A stretch of 64,000 bases of DNA, taken from assembly GCA_963777975.1 (NCBI GenBank), contig CAVZSO010000002.1, forward strand, positions 434,001-498,000, in the 5' to 3' direction. Within the stretch, counting starts at the first letter, position 1; each line of letters opens with the position of its first letter. The notes beneath the pieces are model-generated. The model ran no database searches. It had not been told where the DNA came from and saw nothing but the letters and a program-made list of their open reading frames with translations. A program made the position numbers and the translations under genes. The DNA comes from CSP1-4 sp963777975 (GTDB lineage Bacteria > Chloroflexota > Limnocylindria > Limnocylindrales > CSP1-4). This document shows, piece after piece, positions 8,897-17,650 of the stretch.

Positions 8897-9787
8897 TCAG
8901 ATCGTGGCGGCGAGGCGCCGCAGGTAGTCGAGGCTCTCGACCTGGTCGATCATCGGCCCGGCCCCCGGGGCGGGCTCGGCAGACAGGGAGACGTCCTGCT
9001 CGAATACGTACCAGCCCCGGAATCCCTCGCCCTCGAGCGTACGGATGACGCCCTCGATGTCGACCCCGCCGGCCCCGAGCGGCGTGAAGAGCCCGTCGAT
9101 GACCGCCTGTCGGAACGGCACCTCACCGGTCCGCACCTGCTCGGCCCCGACGGGGTCGACGTCCTTGAGGTGGACGTGGAGCACTCGCTCGGGCGCCAGC
9201 CGGGCGATGGCGACGGGGTCCGTCCCGGCAAGGTAGAGGTGACCCGTGTCGAGGCACAGCCCGACGTCCGACGCCTCTAGGAGCCGCTCGACGTCGCGTC
9301 CGTCCTCGATGGCCATGCTCCAATGCGGGTGGAGGGCGGTCTCGAGCCCGGCATCCGAGACAAGGCCCTGGAGCCGCCGCAGGTTGGCGAGGAAGATGGG
9401 CCAGTCGGATTCGCTCATGTCGAAGGGCGTGTCATAGCCCGGGTTATGCGACGACGGACCGAGCACGAGCACGCTCGATCCGGTTGCCGCGAGCTGGCTC
9501 GCCGCGCGAGCCACGTACGCCAGCTCCGACTCGACCTGGTCGGGGCGGTAGAGGAGGGCGGGCACGAAGCCACCGACGACGCTCAGGTCGTGGCTCGCGA
9601 CATAGTCGCGCAGCTCGCCCGGGTCGGTCGGCAGGAATCCATCGGGCCCGAGCTCCGTGGCGTGCAGCCCCGTCTCGGACATCTCGGTCAGGACCCGGTC
9701 TCGATCCATGAGGTAGCCCCAGCCAGGGGACTCGTCCACGCCCCAGGTGATCGGCGCACCCGCGAGGCGGTCGAGCAGGTCGCTCAC
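8897..9787 (-). CDS. iolE: IolE: inosose dehydratase (TIM-barrel)
   Basis: 2-keto-myo-inositol (scyllo-inosose) dehydratase of the AP-endonuclease-2-like TIM-barrel superfamily, 296 aa, the usual IolE size. It opens with APITWGVDESPGWGY, typical of IolE, followed by ATELGPDGFLP. Later come metal-binding segments ALHPHW, CLDTGHLYLAG and HVHLKDVDP. It converts scyllo-inosose to the diketone used by IolD. It is the first gene of the seven-gene minus-strand operon and is read away from the LacI-type operator at 9895-9912. Confidence 0.88.
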   Translation of the reverse strand: MSDLLDRLAGAPITWGVDESPGWGYLMDRDRVLTEMSETGLHATELGPDGFLPTDPGELRDYVASHDLSVVGGFVPALLYRPDQVESELAYVARAASQLAATGSSVLVLGPSSHNPGYDTPFDMSESDWPIFLANLRRLQGLVSDAGLETALHPHWSMAIEDGRDVERLLEASDVGLCLDTGHLYLAGTDPVAIARLAPERVLHVHLKDVDPVGAEQVRTGEVPFRQAVIDGLFTPLGAGGVDIEGVIRTLEGEGFRGWYVFEQDVSLSAEPAPGAGPMIDQVESLDYLRRLAATI

Positions 9788-9863
9788 GATCCTCCTCAGC
9801 TCTCGTGATGCCTCGCGGCGGAGGTCCTTGGAACGCCAGCGCTCGTCTCGCGGCGCCTACGCG

Positions 9864-9892
9864 TTGACGCTCATGGTATCGGCTGCTACGGT
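9864..9892 (+). promoter_or_regulatory. Putative sigma-70 promoter for the aminotransferase operon
   Basis: TTGACG (9864-9869) is followed after 17 bp by TACGGT (9887-9892). The -35 matches consensus at 5 of 6 positions; the -10 is weak. The predicted transcription start falls about 9899, inside the operator at 9895-9912. The same -10 hexamer, TACGGT, is seen at the hsp20 promoter. Confidence 0.45.
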
Positions 9893-9894
9893 GC

Positions 9895-9912
9895 TGTGCA
9901 ATCGCTTGCACA
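9895..9912. promoter_or_regulatory. LacI/GalR-type operator between divergent inositol operons
   Basis: An 18-bp inverted repeat, TGTGCAATCGCTTGCACA, with 7-bp perfect arms and a CG at the centre. This is the typical layout of LacI-family operators (CAAnCGnTTG core). It lies right after the putative -10 of the plus-strand operon, where a repressor would block transcription start, and 107 bp upstream of the iolE start on the other strand. No LacI-family regulator gene is in the window. Confidence 0.65.
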
Positions 9913-9928
9913 GGAAGGGGAGGAACCC

Positions 9929-11170
9929 ATGCCCGGCCCCGGAGTGGAGCTGATCGGTGCCGAAGAGATCGCCGAAGTCCTCGACGTCCTGAACACCCGC
10001 TACCTGAGCCGATACGGTCCGTCCGACGACCCAGCGTTCGGCGCCAAGGTACGCCGTGTGGAGCAGGAGGTGGCCAGGCTGGCGGGCGTCCGCTATGGCC
10101 TCGGTCTCAGCGGCGGGGGATCGAGTGGCCTGTGGCTGGCGCTGCTGTCGCTCGGTGTCGGTCCCGGCGATGAGGTCATCGTGCCGGGCTTCACGTTCGT
10201 GGCCTCGATCTCGGCCATCGTCTATGCCCGTGCGGTGCCGGTGCTGGCGGAGATCGACCAGACCTTCAACCTCGATCCGGTCGACGTCGAAGCACGCATC
10301 ACGCCCCGGACGCGAGCCATCATCGCCGTGCACATGCTCGGTGCCCCGGCGCGGCTGGCGGAGCTGAAGGCGGTCGCCGATCGGCACGGTGTGGCCCTCA
10401 TCGAGGATTGTGCCCAGGCCTTCGGCGCCGCCTATCGTGGGCAGGGCGTCGGCGGCATCGGCACCATCGGCGTCTACAGCTTCAACGAGTACAAGACCAT
10501 CACCTGTGGCGATGGCGGCATGATCGTGACCGATGACGAGGCGCTCTACACGCGCGCCTTCGCGATGCACGACCAAGGGCACGCCCCGGATCGCCTCGGA
10601 TCGAAGTACGCGGAACGGCCGTTCCTCGGCATGAACTTCCGGATGACCGAGCTGTCGGGTGCCGTCCTCCTGGCGCAGGTCCGAAAGCTCGATGCCATCC
10701 GATCGCACCTCCGGGCCAACAAGGCCATCGTCAAGTCGGTGCTGGCCGACCTGCCGGGCATCGAGTTCCGCGAGCTGGTCGATCCCGAGGGGGACATCGC
10801 GACCCACTGCGTGGTGGTGTTCCCTTCCGCGGCCATCGCCCAGGGTGTCGCCGCCGAGCTCGCCTCGATCACGCTCGACAAGTCCGGATGGCACGTCTAC
10901 TCGAACATGGAGCACGTCCTCGAGCGGCGGACGGTGACCGGCAAGGGCTGCCCCTTCGACTGCCGCTGCTTCCACGAGGATGAGGTCGTCTATCGACGCG
11001 ACATGCTGCCGCGCACCGATGACCTGCTGGCGCGCTCGATCAGCTTCGGCATCGGCGTCTCCGACGCGAACCTGGCCCCCTTCGGGCTCCGGATGCGCGA
11101 CGACGCCGACGTCGCACGCGCTCGAGCGACCCAGTTCCGGGATGTCGCCAGCAGCTACCTGGCCGGCTGA
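9929..11170 (+). CDS. DegT/DnrJ/EryC1/StrS-family aminotransferase
   Basis: PLP-dependent aminotransferase of 413 aa in the family that transaminates keto-sugars and keto-cyclitols, including scyllo-inosose aminotransferase. Visible marks: GGGSSGLWLAL, PGFTFVASISAI, EDCAQAFGA (PLP ring region), SFNEYKTITCGDGG with the Schiff-base lysine, and GMNFRMTEL. I chose ATG 9929 because a strong AGGAAGGGGAGG lies 6 bp upstream; the open frame also runs into the operator. It is the first gene of the plus-strand operon with four Gfo/Idh dehydrogenases, so an amino-cyclitol substrate is an attractive inference. Confidence 0.88.
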   Translation: MPGPGVELIGAEEIAEVLDVLNTRYLSRYGPSDDPAFGAKVRRVEQEVARLAGVRYGLGLSGGGSSGLWLALLSLGVGPGDEVIVPGFTFVASISAIVYARAVPVLAEIDQTFNLDPVDVEARITPRTRAIIAVHMLGAPARLAELKAVADRHGVALIEDCAQAFGAAYRGQGVGGIGTIGVYSFNEYKTITCGDGGMIVTDDEALYTRAFAMHDQGHAPDRLGSKYAERPFLGMNFRMTELSGAVLLAQVRKLDAIRSHLRANKAIVKSVLADLPGIEFRELVDPEGDIATHCVVVFPSAAIAQGVAAELASITLDKSGWHVYSNMEHVLERRTVTGKGCPFDCRCFHEDEVVYRRDMLPRTDDLLARSISFGIGVSDANLAPFGLRMRDDADVARARATQFRDVASSYLAG

Positions 11171-11223
11171 GCCCGCGCGGTGCGAGCGCCAGATCGGCCT
11201 GGTGCCTTGAACCTGGCGACCTG

Positions 11224-12282
11224 ATGGCGGCGCCGCATCCGATCGGCGTCGGGCTCGTCGGCTACGGCCTGGCCGGCCGCTCGTTCCATGCGCCGTTCAT
11301 CGCCCACGTCGAGGGGCTCCGGCTGTGCGCAGTGGCCACGACCGATCACGACCGTCGGGCGCAGGCGATCGCCGAGCACCCCGGGGTCGACGTCGTGGAC
11401 GGCATCGACGCCATGCTCGGCCGGGCCGACATCGACGTCGTCGTGGTCGCCACGCCGAACCGGCTCCACGCACCGATCGCGACCACGGCGTTGGCGAGCG
11501 GCCGGCACGTCGTCGTCGACAAGCCGATGGCCATGGACGTCGCCGAGGCGGAGCGCCTCGTCGAGGCCGCCGGCCGCGCTGGCCGCCTGCTGACCGTGTA
11601 CCACAACCGCAGGTGGGACGGCGACTTCCTGACCATCCGCCGCCTGCTCGCGGAAGGCGAGCTTGGGCCCCTCGACAGCCTCGAGTCGCGCTTCGAGCGG
11701 GTCGCGCCCGTCGATACGAGCTGGCGGGAGTCTGCCGCGGAGGTGGGCGGGCCGCTGCGCGACCTCGGACCGCACCTCATCGACCAGGCGCTGCTCCTCT
11801 TCGGGCCGGCGCGTCGGGTCTGGGCGCAGCTCGCCCGACGCCGCGCCGCGACGGAGGTCGACGACTCCGTCTTCGTGGCCATCGATCACGTGGCCGGCGG
11901 CCAGTCGCGCCTGTCGATGTCGCTGATCGCCTCGCGCGTCGGCCCTCGGATCCGCCTGCGGGGCCTCGCGGCGGAGTACGTCAAGGAGGACCTCGACGCG
12001 CAGGAGGCCCAGCTGCTGGCCGGGATGCGCCCCGGCGACCCGGGCTTCGGCGACGAGCCGGAGGCGCGCTGGGGCCGACTCTATCGGCCGGACGGTTCGA
12101 GTCACCCGGTGCCGACGGAGCAGGGCCGGTATGTCACGTTCTACGAGCTCCTGCGCGACGCCGTGCGAGGTCAAGGCCCGGTGCCGGTCGAGCCCGTCGA
12201 CTCGCTCCAGACGCTGCGGGTCATCGAGGCCGCCGAACGGGCAGCGGCGACGGGCACCGTCGAGGCGATGTCGGAGGGATAG
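11224..12282 (+). CDS. Gfo/Idh/MocA-family oxidoreductase
   Basis: NAD(P)-dependent dehydrogenase, 352 aa. The Rossmann motif is GLVGYGLAGRSFHAPF, a form seen in YhhX/IolX-like members. The catalytic signature is VVDKPMAMDV in place of the more common CEKP. HNRRWDGDFLT follows, and DLGPHLIDQAL contains the histidine of the active site. Second gene of the plus-strand operon, 53 bp after the aminotransferase and 2 bp before the next dehydrogenase. The reaction may be scyllo-inositol or related cyclitol oxidation; not proven by sequence. Confidence 0.86.
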   Translation: MAAPHPIGVGLVGYGLAGRSFHAPFIAHVEGLRLCAVATTDHDRRAQAIAEHPGVDVVDGIDAMLGRADIDVVVVATPNRLHAPIATTALASGRHVVVDKPMAMDVAEAERLVEAAGRAGRLLTVYHNRRWDGDFLTIRRLLAEGELGPLDSLESRFERVAPVDTSWRESAAEVGGPLRDLGPHLIDQALLLFGPARRVWAQLARRRAATEVDDSVFVAIDHVAGGQSRLSMSLIASRVGPRIRLRGLAAEYVKEDLDAQEAQLLAGMRPGDPGFGDEPEARWGRLYRPDGSSHPVPTEQGRYVTFYELLRDAVRGQGPVPVEPVDSLQTLRVIEAAERAAATGTVEAMSEG

Positions 12283-12284
12283 GC

Positions 12285-13311
12285 ATGGCAGCCACATCGA
12301 TCGGGATCGGGTTGGTCGGCGCGGGTCGCATGGGCGCCATCCTGGCGCGGGCCATCGCGCGCGACGTTCCCGGTGCTCGCCTGGTCGCCATCGCCGATCG
12401 CGACCCCGGGAGCGGCTCAGCGGTTGGCCGATGAGCTTGGCGTCGATGCCGTCTTCGACTCCGTCGACGAGCTGGTGACCCGACCCGATGTAACGGCTTG
12501 TGTCGTCGCCGTCTCGTCCGCGCAGCACCTCGACGTGATCCGGCGGGCCGCCGCCGCCGGCCGCGAGATCTACTGCGAGAAGCCCCTCGCGCTGACGGTG
12601 GAGCAGACGGAGGCAGCCATGACGGCCGCGACGGCGTCCGGCGTGCGCCTGCAGGTCGGCTTCATGCGTCGATTCGACCCGGCGTATCGACGAGCTCGGA
12701 ATCGCTTGCTGGCAGGTGAGATCGGACGGCCGATCATGTTCACCAGCCTCCAGTTCGACCCCGGACCACCCCCGCTCGCGTTCGCCGATCCGACCGTCAG
12801 TGGCGGGATCCACGTCGATATGGGCATCCACGACTACGACCTCGCCAGATGGCTGATGGACGACGAGGTGGTCGCCGTCCATGCCTGGGGATCCGCCGTC
12901 GCCTATCCCGACCTGGCGACCGTCGGCGACGTCGATAGTGCCGTCGTCAGTCTCCGGTACGCGGGCGGCGGCACCGGGTCGGTCCTGCTTGCCCGCAGCT
13001 CGCTGAGCGAGGACGTCCGGACGGAGATCGTCGGCGAGCGCGGCACGATCGCGATCGGGGATCGGCCGCCGCGACCGCGAGGCAGCGCCGCGATGGGCGA
13101 CGGGGCTGCAGACGCACCGGCGGGCTGGGGTACCGGAGCACTTCGCTTCCAACGCGCCTATGTCGCGGAGCTGCGGGCGTTCATCCGGTCCATCGTCGAC
13201 GACTCGCCCGTGCCGGTCGGTGGGCTCGAGGCCCTGGCTGCCCTGCGGATCGCCCTGGCGGCCGAGCGCTCGATGCGCGAGGGACGGCCGGTGGCCGTCG
13301 CCGACGGATGA
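12285..13311 (+). CDS. iolG: Inositol 2-dehydrogenase-like (IolG) oxidoreductase, frameshifted
   Basis: Gfo/Idh/MocA dehydrogenase resembling IolG, which oxidises myo-inositol to scyllo-inosose with NAD. The N-terminal 42 residues (GLVGAGRMGAILARAIA) and the remainder (AAQRLADELGV onward) lie in different frames. Removing one G from CCCGGGAG near 12411 joins them into ~341 aa, the normal IolG length of about 335-345. Further marks are YCEKPLALTVEQ, QVGFMRRFDPAY, and the IolG-like GGIHVDMGIHDYDLARWL with active-site His. The 3' end overlaps the next gene by ATGA. Among the dehydrogenases here this is the best IolG candidate. Confidence 0.78.
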
Positions 13312-14417
13312 CCGGCGAGCTGCGCGTCGGCATCCTCGGCGCCGGTTGGATCTCGCGTGCCCACGCGCACGCGATCGCGACGATCGGGCACATGGCGCCT
13401 CTCGCGCGCCCGGTCCGCGTGGTCGCCATGGCGGCCAGGGATCGCGATCGTGGCCAGGCCCTGGCGGGAGGCCTTGGCATCGAACGCTTCACGACCGACT
13501 GGCGGGCGGTGGTCGACGATCCCGAGGTCGATATCGTGGCCAACCTCCTCGGCGCTTCGGCGCACGTCGAGGGCACCGAGGCGGCCCTTGCGCTCGGCAA
13601 GCCGGTCCTCTGCGAGAAACCGCTCGGGGCCGACCGCTTCGAGGCGCATCGGTTGATGGTCGCCGCGGCTCGCGCGGGCGTGCCCGCCGTGTGCGGCTTC
13701 AACTACCGGTACGTGCCGGCGATGCGCCTGGCACGCGAGATCATCGAGCGCGGCGAGCTCGGCGAGGTCCTCCACGTGCGCGCCGAGTACCTCCAGGACC
13801 ATGCCGCGGGCGAGACCCCACTGCGACCGCACAATGGGTCGCGCGCCGTGACCGACTACGCCCACATCGTCGACTTCCTGCGCTACCTTGGCTGCGAGGT
13901 GGAGGCCGTCCAGGCCACGACCGCCAAGCTGACGTCGTTCGGGCCCGACGTCGAGGACGCCTACGTGGCGGCCGTCGACCTGCGCGGCGGCGGCATCGCC
14001 TCGCTCGAGGTCTCGCGCGTCGCCTGGGGCTGGAAGGGCCGCCAGCGCGTCGAATTCAACGGCCGGCGTGGCTCGCTGTGGTGGGACATGGAGGACCTCA
14101 ACCGGTTGCACGTGTTCTACAGCGCCGACGAGGCCGATCGGACGGGCGGCTTCCGCGACATCCTCGTGACCCAACCCGACCATCCGTTCCTCGACCTGTG
14201 GTGGCCGCCCGGCCACACCATCGGCTGGGAGCACACCTTCGTGCACGAATGGCGCGACTTCCTGTCCGCCGTCATCGACGGCCGGCCCGTCTCGAAGGAG
14301 CAGGCGACGTTCGAGGACGGCTACCAGGCGGCGGTGGTCTGCGACGCCATCCTCACCTCGGCGCGGGAGGGTCGCCGGATCCGCGTCGACGAGATGCTGG
14401 TGGAGCCAGGGGCATGA
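13308..14417 (+). CDS. Gfo/Idh/MocA-family oxidoreductase
   Basis: NAD(P)-dependent dehydrogenase of 369 aa, frame intact. Marks: GILGAGWISRAHAHAI at the N-terminus, LCEKPLGADRFEAHRL near residue 105, and FNYRYVPAMRLAREII. It overlaps both neighbours by ATGA, so the run of dehydrogenases is translationally coupled. The C-terminal half contains HNGSRAVTDYAHIVDFLRYL in place of the DxGxHxxD pattern, with His as likely acid/base. Closely similar in build to the protein at 14414 and to that at 5810; substrate unknown. Confidence 0.87.
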   Translation: MTGELRVGILGAGWISRAHAHAIATIGHMAPLARPVRVVAMAARDRDRGQALAGGLGIERFTTDWRAVVDDPEVDIVANLLGASAHVEGTEAALALGKPVLCEKPLGADRFEAHRLMVAAARAGVPAVCGFNYRYVPAMRLAREIIERGELGEVLHVRAEYLQDHAAGETPLRPHNGSRAVTDYAHIVDFLRYLGCEVEAVQATTAKLTSFGPDVEDAYVAAVDLRGGGIASLEVSRVAWGWKGRQRVEFNGRRGSLWWDMEDLNRLHVFYSADEADRTGGFRDILVTQPDHPFLDLWWPPGHTIGWEHTFVHEWRDFLSAVIDGRPVSKEQATFEDGYQAAVVCDAILTSAREGRRIRVDEMLVEPGA

Positions 14418-15781
14418 ACGTGGATGATCCGGCGGTCGTGCGCGTCGCGATGGTCGGTGCCGGCACGATGGCCCGCGTGCACAGCGCGGCGCTCTCGAAC
14501 GTCGTCGCCCTCTATCCCGGTCTCGGTCTCCATCCGCGTCTGGCCGTCGTCGCCGACGTCGACCGATCGCTGGCGTCCGACCTGGCCGGCCGCTTCGGGT
14601 ACGGGCGCGTGGAGGAGGACTGGCGTCGTGTCCTGACCGACGACGTCGACCTCGTCGTCGCCTGCTTGCCGCCCGTGCTGAACCGGGAGGTCGTGTTGGC
14701 CGCGGCGGCTGCCGGCAAGCACGTCGTCTGCGAGAAGCCACTGGCCGAGTCGGCCGCGGTCGCCGTCGAGCTGCTGCAGGCGTGTCGCGACGCCGGCGTC
14801 TTCCATGGTCTCGGCGCCGGCTACCGCTGGACGCCCGCCCTGCGCGCCATCCGAGAGCTCGTCACGAGCGGGGAGCTGGGCGAGATCCGCAGCCTGCGCG
14901 CCTCCTTCATGCTCGACTACGCCGCCGACCCCGATGTCCCCCTGCTCTGGCGCTTTCGGCGGTCGCTGGCCGGCGGCGGCATCGCCATCGACACCGGCTA
15001 CCACCTCGTGGACTGCGCCCGCTTCCTGGTCGGTGAGATCGATTCCATCCAGGGCCTCACGACCCACGTCATCACGGAGCGCCGGATACCGAGCAGCGGC
15101 GCCATCGGCAACCGCGGCACGGGTGGGCGTGGCGCGACCGAGGCGTTGGGCGCCGTGGACGTCGAAGACGCCGCCGCGGCCTTGGTCTGGTTCGCCAGCG
15201 GCGCGTATGGCATCCTCGAGACGAGCCGGGTGGCGATCGGCAAGCGCATCTCCCTGCAGGTCGAGCTCTTCGGGTCGCGCGGCTCGGCGGACTGGGACCT
15301 CGAGCGTCCCGACGAGTTCCGCGTCTGCCTGCCCGGCGATGCGGCCACCTTCGGCTACCGCCGCGTGCTGGTCAGCCCCGCGCATCCTGGCGCGACCGAG
15401 TTGCTCATCGGCGGCACGGACGGCACGTCCATCGGCTGGCTCGGCCAGGAGTGCGCGATGTGGGCCGAGTTCCTGAGCGCCATGGCCGAAGGTCGTCCCG
15501 GCCAGGCGGACTTCGTCGACGGCGTGATCGCGAATGCGGTCATCGACGCGCTCTACTCGTCGGCTGCGAGCGGTGCCCGGACGCGGGTGGTGGTGCCAGA
15601 TGCGGTCTCCGCTCAAACCGGGCCGGCCGTCCGGCAGGTAACGCCTGTGACGCGGCGCATCGACGCCGATCGACCTCGCGGACGCGCCCGCGCCCGGCAT
15701 CGCGCGCGGCCTGCCGTCAGCAGGCCATCGCGTGGTCCGATCACGCTCGGGCGCTGCGATCTCCCAGCAACGGACGCATGA
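14414..15781 (+). CDS. Gfo/Idh/MocA-family oxidoreductase with extended C-terminus
   Basis: NAD(P)-dependent dehydrogenase. Marks: AMVGAGTMARVHSAAL, VCEKPLAESAAV, GAGYRWTPALRAIRELV, and DTGYHLVDCARFLVG. The recognisable domain ends near residue 385 (NAVIDALYSSAASG). About 65 further arginine-rich residues follow to the stop at 15781 and overlap the convergent isomerase gene by 41 bp. That tail has no family similarity I recognise, so a one-base error near 15,580 that hides the true stop is likely. Last gene of the plus-strand operon. Confidence 0.83.
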   Translation: MNVDDPAVVRVAMVGAGTMARVHSAALSNVVALYPGLGLHPRLAVVADVDRSLASDLAGRFGYGRVEEDWRRVLTDDVDLVVACLPPVLNREVVLAAAAAGKHVVCEKPLAESAAVAVELLQACRDAGVFHGLGAGYRWTPALRAIRELVTSGELGEIRSLRASFMLDYAADPDVPLLWRFRRSLAGGGIAIDTGYHLVDCARFLVGEIDSIQGLTTHVITERRIPSSGAIGNRGTGGRGATEALGAVDVEDAAAALVWFASGAYGILETSRVAIGKRISLQVELFGSRGSADWDLERPDEFRVCLPGDAATFGYRRVLVSPAHPGATELLIGGTDGTSIGWLGQECAMWAEFLSAMAEGRPGQADFVDGVIANAVIDALYSSAASGARTRVVVPDAVSAQTGPAVRQVTPVTRRIDADRPRGRARARHRARPAVSRPSRGPITLGRCDLPATDA

Positions 15782-16704
15782 AGCGGGCCGCGAGCTCGAC
15801 GCCCTCCTGTGGCGTCACGCTGGCGTCTTCGTTCTCGATCGAGACGACGTCGTCATAGCCGACGCGCTCGAGTGCGTCGAGGAACCTCGACCAGTAGTCG
15901 GCGCCGTGGACGCTGCCGACCGTCCGAAAGACCCACGCCCGACGAGCCGGATCGTCGAACGGTCGCTGGTCGAGGACTCCGGCCAGCGCGACCTCATCGG
16001 CCACGATCTCCGTGTCCTTGAGGTGCACGTGATAGACGGCCGGCCCGAGGGCGTCGATGACCGCGATGGGGTCCATCTGCTGCCAGAAGAGGTGTGACGG
16101 GTCAACGTTGGCCCCGATGATCGGCCCGACCGCCTCGCGCAGCCGGCGCAACGTGGTGACGTTGTAGACGAGGTGGAGCGGATGCAGTTCGAAGGCCAGC
16201 CGGTCAACGCCGTTAGAACGCGCGTAGGCGGCGAGATCCTGCCAGAGCTCGATCGCGGCGGCCCATTGCCGCTCCAGGAGCGCCATCGATTCGGCTGGCC
16301 AGGGATACCAGGTGAAGTTGACGGCGGTCGACGCTGGGCCGTCGCCAGGGTTGCCCGACATCGTGACGAGCTTCCGGATACCCAATTCGCCGGCCAGGCG
16401 GATCGTCGAGCGGATGAGCTCGACGTGTCGCTCGCCGTGCACTGGATGGAGCGGCCACGCCGAGCAGTTGAGGGCGGCGATGCGGAGTCCACGGCTGGTG
16501 AACGCTTCGGCGAACGCGGCCCGCCGGATCGAGTCGGCGAGCAGGTCCTGGATCACGCAGGTGAGGTGCCGACGACTGCCCGCCGGTGGCGATCTCGATG
16601 CCTGTCGCGCCGACGCGCGCGGCCAGGTCGAGGGCGGCCTCGAACGAGAGCTCCTTGACGGAGTCCGTGTACACGCCGAGCTCGAGGCCCCGACTCGCCA
16701 CCAC
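15741..16704 (-). CDS. Sugar phosphate isomerase/epimerase (TIM barrel), frameshifted
   Basis: AP-endonuclease-2-like TIM-barrel protein related to IolE, IolI and xylose isomerases; predicted to isomerise, epimerise or dehydrate a keto-polyol. The N-terminal 46 codons (GLELGVYTDSVKELSFEAAL) are in one frame. The rest, from TCVIQDLLADSIRRA, is in another; a one-base insertion near 16565 explains this. Metal-site segments are LAFELHPLHLV, GANVDPSHLFW, and YHVHLKDTEI. Reconstructed ~321 aa. GTG 16704 is the likely start, 9 bp after the iolB stop. In the group with iolB an inosose isomerase (IolI-like) role is plausible. Confidence 0.8.
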
Positions 16705-16713
16705 GCCTCGCCC

Positions 16714-17640
16714 TCAGCGGCCGACGAGCGGGATCCGCGGATCCGGCGCCGTGCTCGGCCCACGTGCCCCGGACCCAGTCGAGGTCGGGATCGAAGGAAC
16801 AGGCCATCGTGCGCCGGTCGCCCGCCAGCGCGTTCAGATAGTAGGCATCGTCGCCATGCGCGGCCACGAAGGGGTGGTAGCCGTCGGTGACGATGACGCA
16901 GTCTTCGTCGTGGACCTCGAGCAGGCAGTCGCGCGATCGATCCGGCCGATAGACGCGCTGGAGACCCCAGGCTCGTGGACGCCGAAATCGGTAGTAGTAG
17001 ATCTCTTCGAGCACAGCCTCAGTCTGGCATGTCGTCGACGTCGTGCTTGTGGGGTGGCCAGGACGACCAGTTGCCCGACGGGGTCAGCACCTCCACCACC
17101 TCGAGGCGGTCCGCCGGCGACTCCGGCGCGATGATCTTGTTGATCTGGCGGGTCGCGTTGCCGGCGCCGCGGATCTCGATCTCGATGTCGTCCGGCGAGA
17201 CGACGAACGGGGCGGTGGCAGCGACGCGGGATCCTGAGCGCGGCGCTTCCGCGATCGCGACGACGACACGTGCGTCGGTTCCCGAGGCGGCCGGCCGTCC
17301 GGTGACCCTGGCCGACGTCCCGGCGGGCGTATAGACGGCCCACGGCAAGGCGTCGAAGGGTGAGCCTCGGCCAGGCAGGTCGATGCCTCCGGTGGGCCGA
17401 TCCGAACTCGATGCCTACACCGCCGCCGCTGATAGGGACGATGACCGCTTCCTGGGCATCGGTGCCGACCTCGATGCTCTCGCCGTGGGCCAGCCGCACG
17501 ACTCGGAACGAGAGGTAGCGCCAGCCGGCGCTCCGTGGGGTGATCGCGATCGCCACTCCGTCCGAGCCTGACCGGACTCGCAGGTCGGAGCACGACAGGG
17601 TGTTCGGCAGCGCCGTGGCATGGATGATCGGCTCGGGCAC
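16714..17640 (-). CDS. iolB: IolB: 5-deoxy-glucuronate isomerase, frameshifted three times
   Basis: Cupin-fold isomerase converting 5-deoxy-glucuronate to 2-deoxy-5-keto-gluconate, the step after IolD. Four frame segments join cleanly if one base is dropped near 17398, 17021 and 16742. They give in order: RVVRLAHGESIEVGTDAQEAV, GGIDLPGRGSPFDALPWAVYTP, the metal-binding PPHKHDVDDMPDEAVLEEIYYY, then GYHPFVAAHGDDAYYLNAL, and the end DPRIPLVGR, typical for IolB. Reconstructed length 308 aa, slightly above the usual ~270-300. Start GTG 17640 lies 10 bp after the transaldolase-family stop. Confidence 0.85.
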
Positions 17641-17650
17641 GTCGGGCGGT

